DNA of 64,000 nucleotides from Streptomyces physcomitrii (GTDB taxonomy: Bacteria; Actinomycetota; Actinomycetes; Streptomycetales; Streptomycetaceae). Position 1 is the first letter of the stretch. Each line of letters begins with the position of its first letter. Below are positions 56,147 to 64,000 of this stretch, piece by piece. The DNA is taken from NCBI RefSeq assembly GCF_012273655.1, contig NZ_JAAWWP010000007.1:265574-329573 (forward strand), given 5' to 3'. Position numbers and translations under genes: made by a program. Below the pieces are notes generated by a model. That model worked only from the letters and a program-made list of their open reading frames with translations, was not told the DNA's origin and searched no databases.

Positions 56147-57334
56147 TCAGCCTCCCAGCACCGCCCCCAGCACCCCCACCACCTCCCGCGCCCGCTCCTC
56201 CGGCAGGTTCAGTGGTGGGGCCAGCCGCAGGGTTGCCGGGCCGATGGTGTTGAGGAGGAGGCCGGCTTCCTGGGCGGTCGACTGGATTGCGGCGGCTGTC
56301 GGTTCGGTGAGTTCGATCGCCAACAGCAGTCCTGTGCCCCGGACTTCGCGTACCAGTGGATGCCGGGGCCCTTCGATGCCCTCTCGCAACACGGCACCCA
56401 CCCGCTGGACTTGAGGAAGCAGCTTCTCGTTCTCGATGGTGTCCAGTACGGCGAGGGCGGCCGCGCACGACACCGGGTTGCCGCCGAAGGTGGAGCCGTG
56501 CTGGCCGGGGCCGAGGAGGCGGGCGGCTGCGCCGAAGGCGAGGGTGGCGCCGAGGGGGAGGCCGCCGCCGAGGCCCTTGGCGAGGGTGACGACGTCGGGG
56601 TCGATGTCCTGCTCCACCTGGTGGGCGAACCAGTGGCCGGTGCGGCCGATGCCGGTCTGCACTTCGTCCAGGACGAGCAGGCTGCCACGCTCGCGGGTGA
56701 TCTCGCGGGCGGCCCGCAGATAGCCCTCGGGCGCGGGGATCACGCCCGCCTCGCCCTGCACCGGCTCCAGGAAGACGGCGGCGGTCTCCTCGGTGACGGC
56801 GGCGCGCAGGGCGTCCACGTCGCCGAAGGGCACATGCCGTACGCCGTCCGGCAGCGGGAGGAAGGGGGCCTGTTTGCCCGGCTGGCCGGTCAGGGCGAGG
56901 GCGCCCATGGTGCGGCCGTGGAAGCCGCCCTCGGCGGCGACCACCTGCGGACGTCCGGTGCGTCGGGCGATCTTGAAGGCCGTCTCGGCGGCCTCCGCGC
57001 CGGAGTTGGCGAGGAAGACGCGCCCGCCCGCCCTGCCGGACAGGCGCAGCAGGCGTTCCGCGAGGGCGACGGGCGGCTCGGCGGCGAAGAGGTTCGAGAC
57101 ATGGCCGAGCCGGGCGATCTGGGTGCCGACCGCCGCCACCACGGCCGGGTGGGCGTGGCCGAGGGAGTTGACCGCGATGCCGCCGGTGAGGTCGGTGTAG
57201 GCGCGCCCCGACTCGTCCCAGACCGTGCAGCCCTCGCCGCGGACCAGGGCCAGGGACGGGGTGCCGTAGGTGTCCATGAGGACGTCGCGCCAGCGCGCGG
57301 TGAGCGGCGCGGCGCCCTGCTCCCGGGGGCTCAT
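56147..57334 (-). CDS. argD: Acetylornithine aminotransferase
   Basis: This 395-residue class III PLP aminotransferase converts N-acetylglutamate semialdehyde to N-acetylornithine. The PLP lysine is in TLAKGLGGGLPLG, the Asp in LLVLDEVQTGIGRTG, and the phosphate-binding residues in NSGAEAAETAFKIARR and GSTFGGNPVSCAAALAVL. Its ATG lies within the last codons of argB (overlap at 57331-57334). It is the last gene of the argC-J-B-D operon, ending ~110 bp from CRISPR array 2. Confidence 0.93.
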   Translation of the reverse strand: MSPREQGAAPLTARWRDVLMDTYGTPSLALVRGEGCTVWDESGRAYTDLTGGIAVNSLGHAHPAVVAAVGTQIARLGHVSNLFAAEPPVALAERLLRLSGRAGGRVFLANSGAEAAETAFKIARRTGRPQVVAAEGGFHGRTMGALALTGQPGKQAPFLPLPDGVRHVPFGDVDALRAAVTEETAAVFLEPVQGEAGVIPAPEGYLRAAREITRERGSLLVLDEVQTGIGRTGHWFAHQVEQDIDPDVVTLAKGLGGGLPLGATLAFGAAARLLGPGQHGSTFGGNPVSCAAALAVLDTIENEKLLPQVQRVGAVLREGIEGPRHPLVREVRGTGLLLAIELTEPTAAAIQSTAQEAGLLLNTIGPATLRLAPPLNLPEERAREVVGVLGAVLGG

Positions 57335-58584
57335 ACGCCCGCCTCCGCGGCGCCGGCCACCGCCCGCGGAGCCGCGTCCGCAGCGGGGCGCCCGAGGGCT
57401 GCGGTCACGCTCGCGTCAGTACGGAGGCCTCCGGTGCCCGTGCCGACGGCCGTGCCCGCGTCGGCGGATCTCCCGGCCCCCTCCCCCAACACCACAGTCG
57501 TCCCAGGCGAGTTGGCCCCCAGGACACCCCCCACCAAGGCATGCGGTACCCGGCCGTCCAGGACGTGGGCGCGGTCGACGCCGCCCCGTACCGCGCGGAG
57601 GCAGCCCTCCATCTTGGGGAGCATGCCGCTGGCCAAAGACGGGAGGAGGGCGTCGAGTTCGGGGGCGGTGAGGTGGGTGAGGATCTCGGTGCTGTGGGGC
57701 CAGTCGGCGTACAGGCCGGCCACGTCGGTGAGCATGACCAGTCGCTGGGCGCCGAGGGCGACGGCGAGGGCGGAGGCGGCGAGGTCGGCGTTGACGTTGT
57801 AGGTCTGGCCGTCGGTGCCGCGGGCCACCGAGGAGATCACCGGGATCTTTCCCTGGTCGAGGAGGGCCCGTACGGTCTCCGGGTTGACGTCCACGATCTC
57901 GCCGACCAGGCCGATGTCCACGGGGTGGCCGTCCACCCAGGCGGGGCGCCGCTCGGCGGTCATGGTGTGCGCGTCCTCGCCGGTCAGGCCGACCGCGAAG
58001 GGGCCGTGGGCGTTGAGGCAGCCGACCAGTTCGCGCTGGACCCGGCCCGCGAGCACCATCCGCACCACCTCCATCACCTCGGGGGTGGTCACCCTGAGGC
58101 CCGCCTCGAAGCGGGTCTCCAGGCCGAGGCGGTCGAGCATCGCGCTGATCTGCGGGCCGCCGCCGTGCACCACGACCGGCCGCAGGCCCGCGTGCCACAG
58201 CTCCACCACGTCCTCGGCGAAGGTCCGCAGCAGCTGCCCGTCGACCATGGCGTTGCCGCCGAACTTCACGACGACCGTGCTGCCTTGGAGTTCCTCGGGC
58301 CAGGGCAGCGCGGCGGCTGCACCCGCGTCGGGGTCCGACAACTCCGTTACGGGAGACGGCGGTACCGGACTCGTGACGGCCCCCGCCCCCGCTGCGGCCG
58401 CCGCCGCGCCGACCCGTGCCGCCTCCGTCGCCTTCTTCTCCGCCTTCCCGGCCTGCCCCGCCATGTCCGCCGTCTCCGCCGTCCGCACCGTCCGCAGCCT
58501 CCGCACCGTCTCCGCCATCTCCGCCTTCTCCACTGTCTCCAAGAGCCTTATGCCGTCGGGAAGTTGTGCCGGTGTCCGGTTCAT
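57331..58584 (-). CDS. argB: Acetylglutamate kinase with long N-terminal extension
   Basis: This 417-residue protein phosphorylates N-acetylglutamate. The kinase core runs from ~100 to ~370: VVVKFGGNAMVD, VVVHGGGPQISAML, GLRVTTPEVMEVVRMVLAGRVQRELVG, NVNADLAASALA and SGMLPKMEGCLRAVRGGV. The usual length is ~300. Here ~90 low-complexity residues precede the core (MAETVRRLRTVRTAETADMA, then an Ala-rich stretch) and a ~50-residue Ala/Gly/Thr tail follows. The ATG overlaps the argJ stop (ATGA), which supports the long start, but an internal start before LPWPEEL cannot be excluded. Confidence 0.9.
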   Translation of the reverse strand: MNRTPAQLPDGIRLLETVEKAEMAETVRRLRTVRTAETADMAGQAGKAEKKATEAARVGAAAAAAGAGAVTSPVPPSPVTELSDPDAGAAAALPWPEELQGSTVVVKFGGNAMVDGQLLRTFAEDVVELWHAGLRPVVVHGGGPQISAMLDRLGLETRFEAGLRVTTPEVMEVVRMVLAGRVQRELVGCLNAHGPFAVGLTGEDAHTMTAERRPAWVDGHPVDIGLVGEIVDVNPETVRALLDQGKIPVISSVARGTDGQTYNVNADLAASALAVALGAQRLVMLTDVAGLYADWPHSTEILTHLTAPELDALLPSLASGMLPKMEGCLRAVRGGVDRAHVLDGRVPHALVGGVLGANSPGTTVVLGEGAGRSADAGTAVGTGTGGLRTDASVTAALGRPAADAAPRAVAGAAEAGV

Positions 58585-59732
58585 GAGCTGTAGGCGCTGT
58601 TCTCGTGTACGTAGTCGGCGGTGAGGTCGTTGGTCCACAGCACCGCGGAGTCCTCGCCGGTGCGCAGGTCCACGGTGAGGGTGAGGTGACGCGGTGTCAG
58701 GTCGGCCTTCTCGCGGGGTTCCCCGGCCATGCCGTCGCGGCAGACCCAGACCCCGTTGATCGCGACGTCCAGGCGGTCGGGGTCGAAGCGGGCCGAGGTG
58801 GTGCCGATCGCGGACAGCACCCGGCCCCAGTTCGGATCCTCGCCGTGCAGCGCGCACTTGAGGAGGTTGTTGCGGGAGATCGCGCGCCCCACCTCCTCCG
58901 CGTCCGCCTCACCGGCCGCGCCGAGTACCCGGATCTCGATCTCCTTCGAGGCGCCCTCGGCGTCCGCGACCAGCTGCCGGGCCAGGTCGAGGCAGACCGT
59001 GTGCACGGCCTCGGTGAAGGCCGCCGCCTCCGGTACGAGGCCGGAGGCAGCCGAACTCAGCAGCAGGACCGTGTCGTTGGTGGACATGCAGCCGTCCGAG
59101 TCGACCCGGTCGAAGGTGGTGCGGACCGCCGCGCGCAGGGCCGTGTCGAGGAGCGCGGCGTCCGCCGCGGCGTCGGTGGTGAGCACCACCAGCATGGTGG
59201 CGAGGCCCGGCGCGAGCATGCCCGCGCCCTTCGCCATCCCGCCCACCGTCCAGCCCTGCTCGGTGACTTGGGCCGTCTTGTGCACCGAGTCGGTGGTCTT
59301 GACGGCGCGGGCGGCAGCCTCGCCGCCCTCGGCCGAGAGCGCCCCGGCGGCGGTGTCGATGCCCGCGGTGACCCGGTCCATCGGCAGCGGAACACCGATC
59401 AGCCCGGTGGAGCAGACCGCCACCTCCTCGGCCCGGACCCCGAGCGCCCGGGCGGTGCGCGCGGCCATCGCCTGCGCGTCCCGCTCGCCCGCGGGGCCCG
59501 TACAGGCGTTGGCGCCACCGGAGTTGAGCACCACGGCGGCCAGCTGCCCGCCTGCCAGGACGCGGCGCGACCAGCGGACCGGCGCGGCCTGGACGCGGTT
59601 GGCGGTGAAGACCCCGGCGGCCGCGCAGGAGGGGCCCCGGTTCACCACCAGGGCCAGGTCCGGGGCGCCGGAGTCCTTGATCCCGGCGGAGATCCCGCTC
59701 GCGAGGAATCCCCGGGCGGCGGTCACGCTCAC
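58581..59732 (-). CDS. argJ: Ornithine acetyltransferase / N-acetylglutamate synthase
   Basis: This 383-residue protein moves the acetyl group from N-acetylornithine to glutamate, releasing ornithine. The self-cleavage site lies in KGAGMLAPGLATMLVVLTTDA (the Thr of ATML becomes the nucleophile). Other motifs are NSGGANACTG, SVHKTAQVTEQGWTVGGMAKG and LKCALHGEDPNWGRVLSAIG. A GTG start at 59732 overlaps the argC stop (GTGA). Ornithine is the direct precursor of three residues of the predicted siderophore. Confidence 0.94.
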   Translation of the reverse strand: MSVTAARGFLASGISAGIKDSGAPDLALVVNRGPSCAAAGVFTANRVQAAPVRWSRRVLAGGQLAAVVLNSGGANACTGPAGERDAQAMAARTARALGVRAEEVAVCSTGLIGVPLPMDRVTAGIDTAAGALSAEGGEAAARAVKTTDSVHKTAQVTEQGWTVGGMAKGAGMLAPGLATMLVVLTTDAAADAALLDTALRAAVRTTFDRVDSDGCMSTNDTVLLLSSAASGLVPEAAAFTEAVHTVCLDLARQLVADAEGASKEIEIRVLGAAGEADAEEVGRAISRNNLLKCALHGEDPNWGRVLSAIGTTSARFDPDRLDVAINGVWVCRDGMAGEPREKADLTPRHLTLTVDLRTGEDSAVLWTNDLTADYVHENSAYSS

Positions 59733-60769
59733 GGTGCCACTCCGTTCTTCGGCAGCCCGCACTCCTCGGGCAGGCCGAGGGCGAGGTTCATGCTCTGCAC
59801 CGCGCCGCCCGCGGTGCCCTTCACCAGGTTGTCGATCGCGCTGACGCAGACCAGCCGGTGCGCGTCCGCGTCCACCGCGATCTGCACCTGGGCGGTGTTG
59901 GCGCCGAGTACGGCGGCCGTGGCGGGCCACCGCCCCGGCGGCAGCAGCTGGACGAACGGCTCGGCGGCGTAGGCGAGTTCGTAGGCGGCGCGGGCCTCGG
60001 CCGCCGCCTCCTCGGGGTCGGCTCCGGGCCGGAGCCTGGCCGAGCAGGTGGCGAGGATGCCCCGGGGCATGGGCGCCAGGGTGGGCGTGAAGGAGACCGT
60101 CACCGGCTCGCCCGCCACCGACGAGAGGTTCTGGGCGAGTTCGGGGGTGTGCCGGTGGCCGCCGCCGACGCCGTACGGGCTCATCGAGCCCATCACCTCG
60201 GAGCCGAGCAGATGCGCCTTGGCGGCGCGGCCCGCTCCCGAGGTGCCGCTCGCCGCGACGATCACGGCCTCCGGCTCCACCAGACCGGCCCGGTACGCCG
60301 GATAGAGCGCGAGGGTCGCGGCGGTCGGGTAGCAGCCGGGTACGGCGATACGGTTCGTGTCCTTCAACGCGCGCCGTGCGGAGGGGAGTTCGGGGAGTCC
60401 GTACGGCCAGGTGCCCGCGTGCGGGGAGCCGTAGAAGCGCTGCCAGGCGGCCGGGTCGCGCAGCCGGAAGTCGGCGCCGCAGTCCACCAGCAGCGCCTCC
60501 GGCTCCAACTCGGCTGCCAGGGCGGCGGATTGGCCGTGCGGCAGCGCGAGGAAGACGACATCGTGGCCGCGCAGCTCCTCGGCCGAGGTCGGCCGCAGTA
60601 CCCGGTCGGCGAGCGAGGCCAGCTGCGGCTGCACCTCGCCGAGCGTCCGGCCCGCGCTGCGGTGCGCGGTCAGGGTGCCCAACTCGGCCTCGGGGTGCGC
60701 CGAGAGCAGGCGCAGAAGCTCGCCTCCGGCATAGCCGCTGGCCCCGGCCACTGCGACCCGTACGGTCAT
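59729..60769 (-). CDS. argC: N-acetyl-gamma-glutamyl-phosphate reductase
   Basis: This 346-residue enzyme reduces N-acetylglutamyl phosphate with NADPH. Motifs are the dinucleotide site VAGASGYAGGELLRLL, the catalytic Cys in IAVPGCYPTAATLAL and the His region GGGHRHTPE. It is the first conserved gene of argC-J-B-D, 119 bp after the isochorismatase-like fragment on the same strand. No ArgR box was recognised. An iron box lies upstream of the fragment. Confidence 0.94.
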   Translation of the reverse strand: MTVRVAVAGASGYAGGELLRLLSAHPEAELGTLTAHRSAGRTLGEVQPQLASLADRVLRPTSAEELRGHDVVFLALPHGQSAALAAELEPEALLVDCGADFRLRDPAAWQRFYGSPHAGTWPYGLPELPSARRALKDTNRIAVPGCYPTAATLALYPAYRAGLVEPEAVIVAASGTSGAGRAAKAHLLGSEVMGSMSPYGVGGGHRHTPELAQNLSSVAGEPVTVSFTPTLAPMPRGILATCSARLRPGADPEEAAAEARAAYELAYAAEPFVQLLPPGRWPATAAVLGANTAQVQIAVDADAHRLVCVSAIDNLVKGTAGGAVQSMNLALGLPEECGLPKNGVAP

Positions 60770-60888
60770 CGTCCTCTGTCTCTCTCGGTTCTCGGGCTCG
60801 GTTCTCGGGTTCGGTTCCCGGGCAAGGCGGCTCCCGGGCGCGGGGGCGGGCCGCGTGCCGCGCGGGGGCGGCGGTGCGGGGCGGCAGG

Positions 60889-61116
60889 TCAGACCTGGTG
60901 CTGCTCCTGGCCGGGGGCGGGTGCGCGCAGTGCGGCGGGGTCGCGGACCAGCTCGACCACCGGGGCGCGCCCCGCCGGGAAGGGCCGGACGGAGTGGTTC
61001 TGCATCCGGTGCGCGAGCAGTGCGGCCCGGGAGGGGGCGGGCTTCCAGGGGACGCGTGGCGCGGGGAGCGCGGTGCCGACCGGCATGGCGTAGGCCTCGA
61101 TGACCGGCAGCTCCAT
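60889..61116 (-). pseudogene. Truncated isochorismatase-like ORF (N-terminal 75 residues)
   Basis: The 75-residue frame aligns by eye with the start of EntB/DhbB/PhzD-type isochorismatases: LPVIEAYAMP, then a W-x3-P-x-RAALLAHRMQN, then RPFPAGRAPVVELV. The catalytic Asp of the usual HDMQNYF is Arg here (HRMQNHS), and the protein stops after ~66 matching residues where the family has ~210. It still has an excellent ribosome binding site (AGGAGG) and a strong iron box. It is either a remnant of an aryl-acid siderophore locus or a short leader gene retained for expression of the arg operon. Confidence 0.65.
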
Positions 61117-61150
61117 GCGCGCACCTCCTCCCTGTCGGCCCAGCAGTTAT

Positions 61151-61169
61151 TGAGCTTAGCCTAACCTAA
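61151..61169 (-). promoter_or_regulatory. Strong iron box heading the leftward operon
   Basis: TGAGCTTAGCCTAACCTAA matches the palindromic consensus TTAGGTTAGCCTAACCTAA at 17 of 19 positions. It lies 35 bp before the isochorismatase-like ORF and faces argC-J-B-D. The upstream methyltransferase gene ends at 61328, so the box can only serve the leftward genes below it. Confidence 0.85.
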
Positions 61170-61327
61170 GTTTCGAGTTGGGTGGATGAGCAGGGAGAGG
61201 GCGTGAGCCGCCCCCAGGAAGGTGCCGGAGCCCGGACGTGAGCACCGGTGAGGCGGCGGAGGGCCGGGTCGGCGGGAGCGCGTCCCGCCGGGTGGCGACC
61301 GCGTAGGCGGAGACGCGGCGGCGGACC

Positions 61328-62107
61328 TCACGCCTGGCCCGGTGGCCGCTCGCCCGCGAGGATCAGGCGGTAGCCGTAGTCCATGTCCTCCCTGGTGAGC
61401 AGGTCCGCGTGGCGGCGCCGCCAGGTGCCGGAGGCGAGGTCCGCGCGGAGCCGGGAGATCGCCGATTCGACTACGGCGGGCGGGAGTTGGGGGAAGGTGG
61501 AGCTGGCCGCGCGCAGCACGGGGTCCAGGAAGCGCTCCGGCCGCCGCCAGTACGCGATCTGGAAGCCGTCGGTGAAGTCGTGCGGGATGCGGAAGGGCAG
61601 CACGGTGTGCGCGCCCAGCGCCTCGGCCACCTCCGGCAGCGGGGTGAAGCGGGCGTGCTCCAGGTCCCGTATCTCCGGCAGATACTCGTCGAGCAGCCAC
61701 AGCCGCGGCAGATGGGCCGGATCCCAGGTGAAGACGGCCTGGCTGCGGGCCACGCGGCGCAGTTCGCGCAGCCCCCGGTGCGGATCCCGCCAGTGGTGCA
61801 CGGTCAGCACGGCCATCGCCGCGTCGAAGGCGCCGTCGCGGAAGGGCAGCGCCTCGGCCCGGGCGACCAGCTTCCGTGCCCCCGGGTGCTGGTCGAGCAT
61901 GACCCGCGAGGGGTCGACCGCGGTGACCTCGGCGTGCTCGGGCTCGTAGGAACCGGCCCCGGCGCCGACGTTCACGACGGTCCGCGCCCCCGAGAGCGCC
62001 GCGCCGATCAGCGCGTGCAGGCGGGGGTCGGGGCGCCGGATCCGCCGGTAGCCGGAGCCGATGAGGTCGTAGGTGGCCGGGGTGCCGTGGCCGGCGGCGC
62101 GTTCCAT
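61328..62107 (-). CDS. Class I SAM-dependent methyltransferase (ubiE-like)
   Basis: This 259-residue methyltransferase_11-type protein has motif I TVVNVGAGAGSYEP, VTAVDPSRVMLDQHP, the post-I acidic EALPFRDGAFDAAMAVLTVHHWRDPHRGLRELRRVAR and a Trp/Tyr-rich C-terminal lid. The substrate is unknown. The start at 62107 (MERAAGHGTPATYDLIG) fits the family, whereas a longer frame is shadow. There is no iron box directly upstream, so it is likely independent of the siderophore genes. Confidence 0.88.
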   Translation of the reverse strand: MERAAGHGTPATYDLIGSGYRRIRRPDPRLHALIGAALSGARTVVNVGAGAGSYEPEHAEVTAVDPSRVMLDQHPGARKLVARAEALPFRDGAFDAAMAVLTVHHWRDPHRGLRELRRVARSQAVFTWDPAHLPRLWLLDEYLPEIRDLEHARFTPLPEVAEALGAHTVLPFRIPHDFTDGFQIAYWRRPERFLDPVLRAASSTFPQLPPAVVESAISRLRADLASGTWRRRHADLLTREDMDYGYRLILAGERPPGQA

Positions 62108-62174
62108 GCGGGCCAGCTCATCAGGGCGCGGCCCCTGGTGGCCAGGGCTCGGGGCGAGATCACACAGGACGCTG

Positions 62175-62206
62175 AAGACGCCCCCAGACGCCCCCAGACG
62201 CCCGGT
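62175..62206. repeat. 11-bp tandem repeat after the thaumatin-like gene
   Basis: About three copies of AGACGCCCCC(C) lie between the methyltransferase start and the thaumatin-like stop codon. They are short and without clear function. Confidence 0.6.
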
Positions 62207-62241
62207 CGGCCCCGTCCGGCGCCCCTGCCGACCCGGTGGCC

Positions 62242-62991
62242 TCAGTGGAAGGTCACCGTGAACCCCGAGCACCTGGTGCAGTTCCGTACGACGTCGTTGC
62301 CGGGGACGGTGTCGTTGCCGGACCAGGAGTACGCTTTCGGGCAGTGCTCGGAGAGGGTGCGGCTGTAGTCGGTGTCGGGGGAGTCCCGGTTCGGGTTGTC
62401 GCAGTACAGGGGGGTGCCGGAGGCCGGGTCGGTGACCAGGTCGTCCGGCGGGCAGAGGGGGAGCAGGTCCTCGGGGCAGCCCGCGGTGGAGCACTCGCCG
62501 GTCTCCGGGACCGGGTCGACGTTCGCGTCCACCGTGACCGGGACGGAGAAGCCGTCGACATAGCTGGTGTCGTACCAGAGGCCGAGCGGATCGTTGCGGT
62601 CGAAGTGGAACTCCGCGTAACTGGCTGGCTGCGGAGTGTAGATCGAGCAGTGATCCGCGTACGGTCCGCAGTCGCCGACCTGGCAGTGGAAGTCCCCGCC
62701 GTCCTCGCCGCCGCACTTCTGGCGGGGCACGAACTTCCCGTACCACTGGCCCGCCGCGTTCTCCGGGAGGGTGACGGTGGCCTGCCGGCCGTCGTCGAGG
62801 GCGGGCAGCCCGGTCAGCGTCTCGGACCCGGGCTCGGCGACGCTGCCGATCCACAGGCGCTCGCCCGTGTGGTTGACCAGGGTGACGGTGTACGGGTCGG
62901 CGGCCGCCCCGGCGGTGCCCGCGCACCCCAGGAAGGCGAGGAGGGCGAGGACGGCGGTGACGGCGGCCGGCCAGGCGGAACGCAGGCGCAT
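62242..62991 (-). CDS. Secreted thaumatin-like protein
   Basis: This 249-residue protein has a signal peptide (AWPAAVTAVLALLAFLGCAGTAGA), then a Cys-rich domain of 12 or more cysteines. It shows thaumatin hallmarks: LVNHTGERLWIGS at the start, LWYDTSYVDGFSVPVTV in the centre, then CPEDLLPLC, and CPKAYSWSGND with a final FTVTFH. Plant thaumatins bind beta-glucans and act against fungi. Bacterial copies are less common and mostly unstudied. GAGGGAAG precedes the ATG. The gap 62992-63397 upstream is non-coding. Confidence 0.85.
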   Translation of the reverse strand: MRLRSAWPAAVTAVLALLAFLGCAGTAGAAADPYTVTLVNHTGERLWIGSVAEPGSETLTGLPALDDGRQATVTLPENAAGQWYGKFVPRQKCGGEDGGDFHCQVGDCGPYADHCSIYTPQPASYAEFHFDRNDPLGLWYDTSYVDGFSVPVTVDANVDPVPETGECSTAGCPEDLLPLCPPDDLVTDPASGTPLYCDNPNRDSPDTDYSRTLSEHCPKAYSWSGNDTVPGNDVVRNCTRCSGFTVTFH

Positions 62992-63293
62992 CGGCTTCCC
63001 TCGGCTGGGTCGGGGCGGTCGCCGGGGCCTTTGGCCGGAGCCCGGGTAGGCCGCAGGTAGGACAGGGGTCGCTCGCTGGTAGGACGACGGTCCCGCCTGG
63101 TGCGCGCGGTGTCAACGGGGCCTTTTGTGCCGGTAGTTGGCGGTGTACGGGGCGCTCGCGAGGGTGGCGGGGCCCGCCCGGGGGAGCCGGCCGGGGTGCG
63201 CGAGGGGCCGTCACCGGGGGATTCCTGCCCGGGGACTCCGCCCGAGGGCGGAGAAGGAGTCGGCACTCCAGCGGGACGTGACGGGTTTCATCC

Positions 63294-63310
63294 GCTGCCA
63301 GGCTGGTAGC
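63294..63310. promoter_or_regulatory. Imperfect palindrome upstream of the ABC ATPase gene
   Basis: GCTGCCAG-G-CTGGTAGC has 8-bp arms with one mismatch and is flanked by direct GTTTCA words. It is a candidate operator for the rightward ABC transporter or the leftward thaumatin gene. Confidence 0.35.
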
Positions 63311-63397
63311 AGTTTGTTTCACCCCTGGCACCGACGAATCCGACTCACCCCCGGACGCCCCATAAGGCCGGATGCCGCAGCTAAGGAGGAGGGGCCG

Positions 63398-64000
63398 ATG
63401 ACCAGTGGCCACGCGATCGAGGTTCAAGGGCTGACCAAGCGCTACGGGGAGAAGGTCGCCGTCAGTGACCTCTCCTTCACGGTGCGGCCGGGCATCGTGA
63501 CCGGGTTCCTCGGCCCGAACGGCGCGGGCAAGTCGACCACCATGCGGATGATGCTGGGCCTGGACCGGCCCACCTCCGGCGACGTCCGGATCGACGGCGT
63601 CCACTACGACCGCCTCAAGGAACCCCTGAAGGACATCGGGGCCCTGCTCGACGCCAAGGCGATGCACGGCGGGCGCAGCGCCTACCACCATCTGCTGTGT
63701 CTGGCGCAGTCCAACGGCATCCCGGGCAGCCGGGTGCACGAGGTGCTGGACACGGTCGGGCTGACGGCGGTGGCGAAGAAGAAGGCCAAGGGCTTCTCGC
63801 TGGGTATGGGCCAGCGGCTGGGGATCGCGGGGGCGCTGCTGGGCGATCCGCGGATCCTGATGTTCGACGAGCCGGTCAACGGCCTGGATCCCGAGGGCAT
63901 CCACTGGATCCGCAATCTGATGAAGTCCCTTGCCGCGCAGGGCCGTACGGTCTTCGTCTCCTCGCATCTGATGAGCGAGATGGCGCTGACCGCCGACCAT
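63398..64000 (+). CDS. ABC transporter ATPase (drug/bacitracin-exporter type), N-terminal part
   Basis: The frame starts at the ATG at 63398 behind AAGGAGGAGG and runs off the right edge after 201 codons. Walker A is GPNGAGKSTT, the signature region is SLGMGQRLGIAGALLGDP, Walker B is ILMFDEPVNGLDPEG and the switch is SSHLMSEM. The sequence fits the CcmA/BcrA-like ATPases that pair with a separate ABC-2 membrane protein, expected just outside the window. Substrate is unknown. Confidence 0.9.
   Translation, partial: MTSGHAIEVQGLTKRYGEKVAVSDLSFTVRPGIVTGFLGPNGAGKSTTMRMMLGLDRPTSGDVRIDGVHYDRLKEPLKDIGALLDAKAMHGGRSAYHHLLCLAQSNGIPGSRVHEVLDTVGLTAVAKKKAKGFSLGMGQRLGIAGALLGDPRILMFDEPVNGLDPEGIHWIRNLMKSLAAQGRTVFVSSHLMSEMALTADH

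Noticed and set aside
51140..56150. cas genes next to the arrays
   Set aside because: Every gene between and beside the arrays was checked; none has Cas motifs, so the arrays have no cas genes within the window.

Overview
The window looks like the chromosome of a Streptomyces or close relative. GC content is very high, codon third positions are strongly G/C, GTG and TTG starts are common, and it carries typical actinobacterial families: a SigB/F-type sigma factor with STAS and histidine-kinase-like ATPase partners, BlaI/M56 pairs, XRE-cupin regulators, a type I-E style CRISPR repeat and DmdR/IdeR-type iron boxes.

Left part (1-18.9 kb). A partial DinB-like gene is followed by a secreted M28 aminopeptidase, a large XRE regulator, a glutamine amidotransferase, a membrane-anchored beta-propeller protein, a TetR and an XRE-cupin regulator, a small membrane protein and a BlaI/M56 pair. 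At 10.5-15.8 kb lies a partner-switching module: SpoIIE phosphatase, a stand-alone cobalamin-binding protein and a STAS protein in one overlapping operon, then a SigB-type sigma factor, a second STAS protein and an anti-sigma ATPase. The cobalamin protein carries the Wx9EH signature of CarH-type B12 photoreceptors, so this may be a light input to a stress-sigma switch. An M23-like secreted protein, a cardiolipin-synthase-like phospholipase D and two small proteins follow.

Centre (19-51.1 kb). This is an iron-regulated hydroxamate siderophore cluster. It holds a formyltransferase and an ornithine N5-monooxygenase (divergent, iron boxes between them), a siderophore-binding lipoprotein, a 4775-residue NRPS (C-A-T x4 plus terminal C), a free ACP, a FabF-like ketosynthase, an alpha/beta hydrolase, a protein of unknown function, a heterodimeric ABC exporter, a FecCD-type importer with its ATPase, an amidohydrolase and an iron-boxed GNAT acetyltransferase. 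Adenylation codes read by eye give X-Ser-hydroxyOrn-X, where X is probably formyl-hydroxyOrn. This fits a foroxymithine-type peptide. The ACP/KS pair is not needed for foroxymithine and suggests a different acyl start.

Right part (51.2-64 kb). Two same-orientation CRISPR arrays without cas genes flank a small island: NUDIX, GntR, ATPase, a hypothetical protein and a RiPP-type isoaspartate-methyltransferase-like protein. Next is a leftward argC-argJ-argB-argD operon, exactly the glutamate-to-ornithine steps. It is headed by a truncated isochorismatase-like ORF under a strong iron box, so ornithine supply may be iron-controlled together with the siderophore. The window ends with a methyltransferase, a thaumatin-like secreted protein and the start of an ABC transporter ATPase gene.
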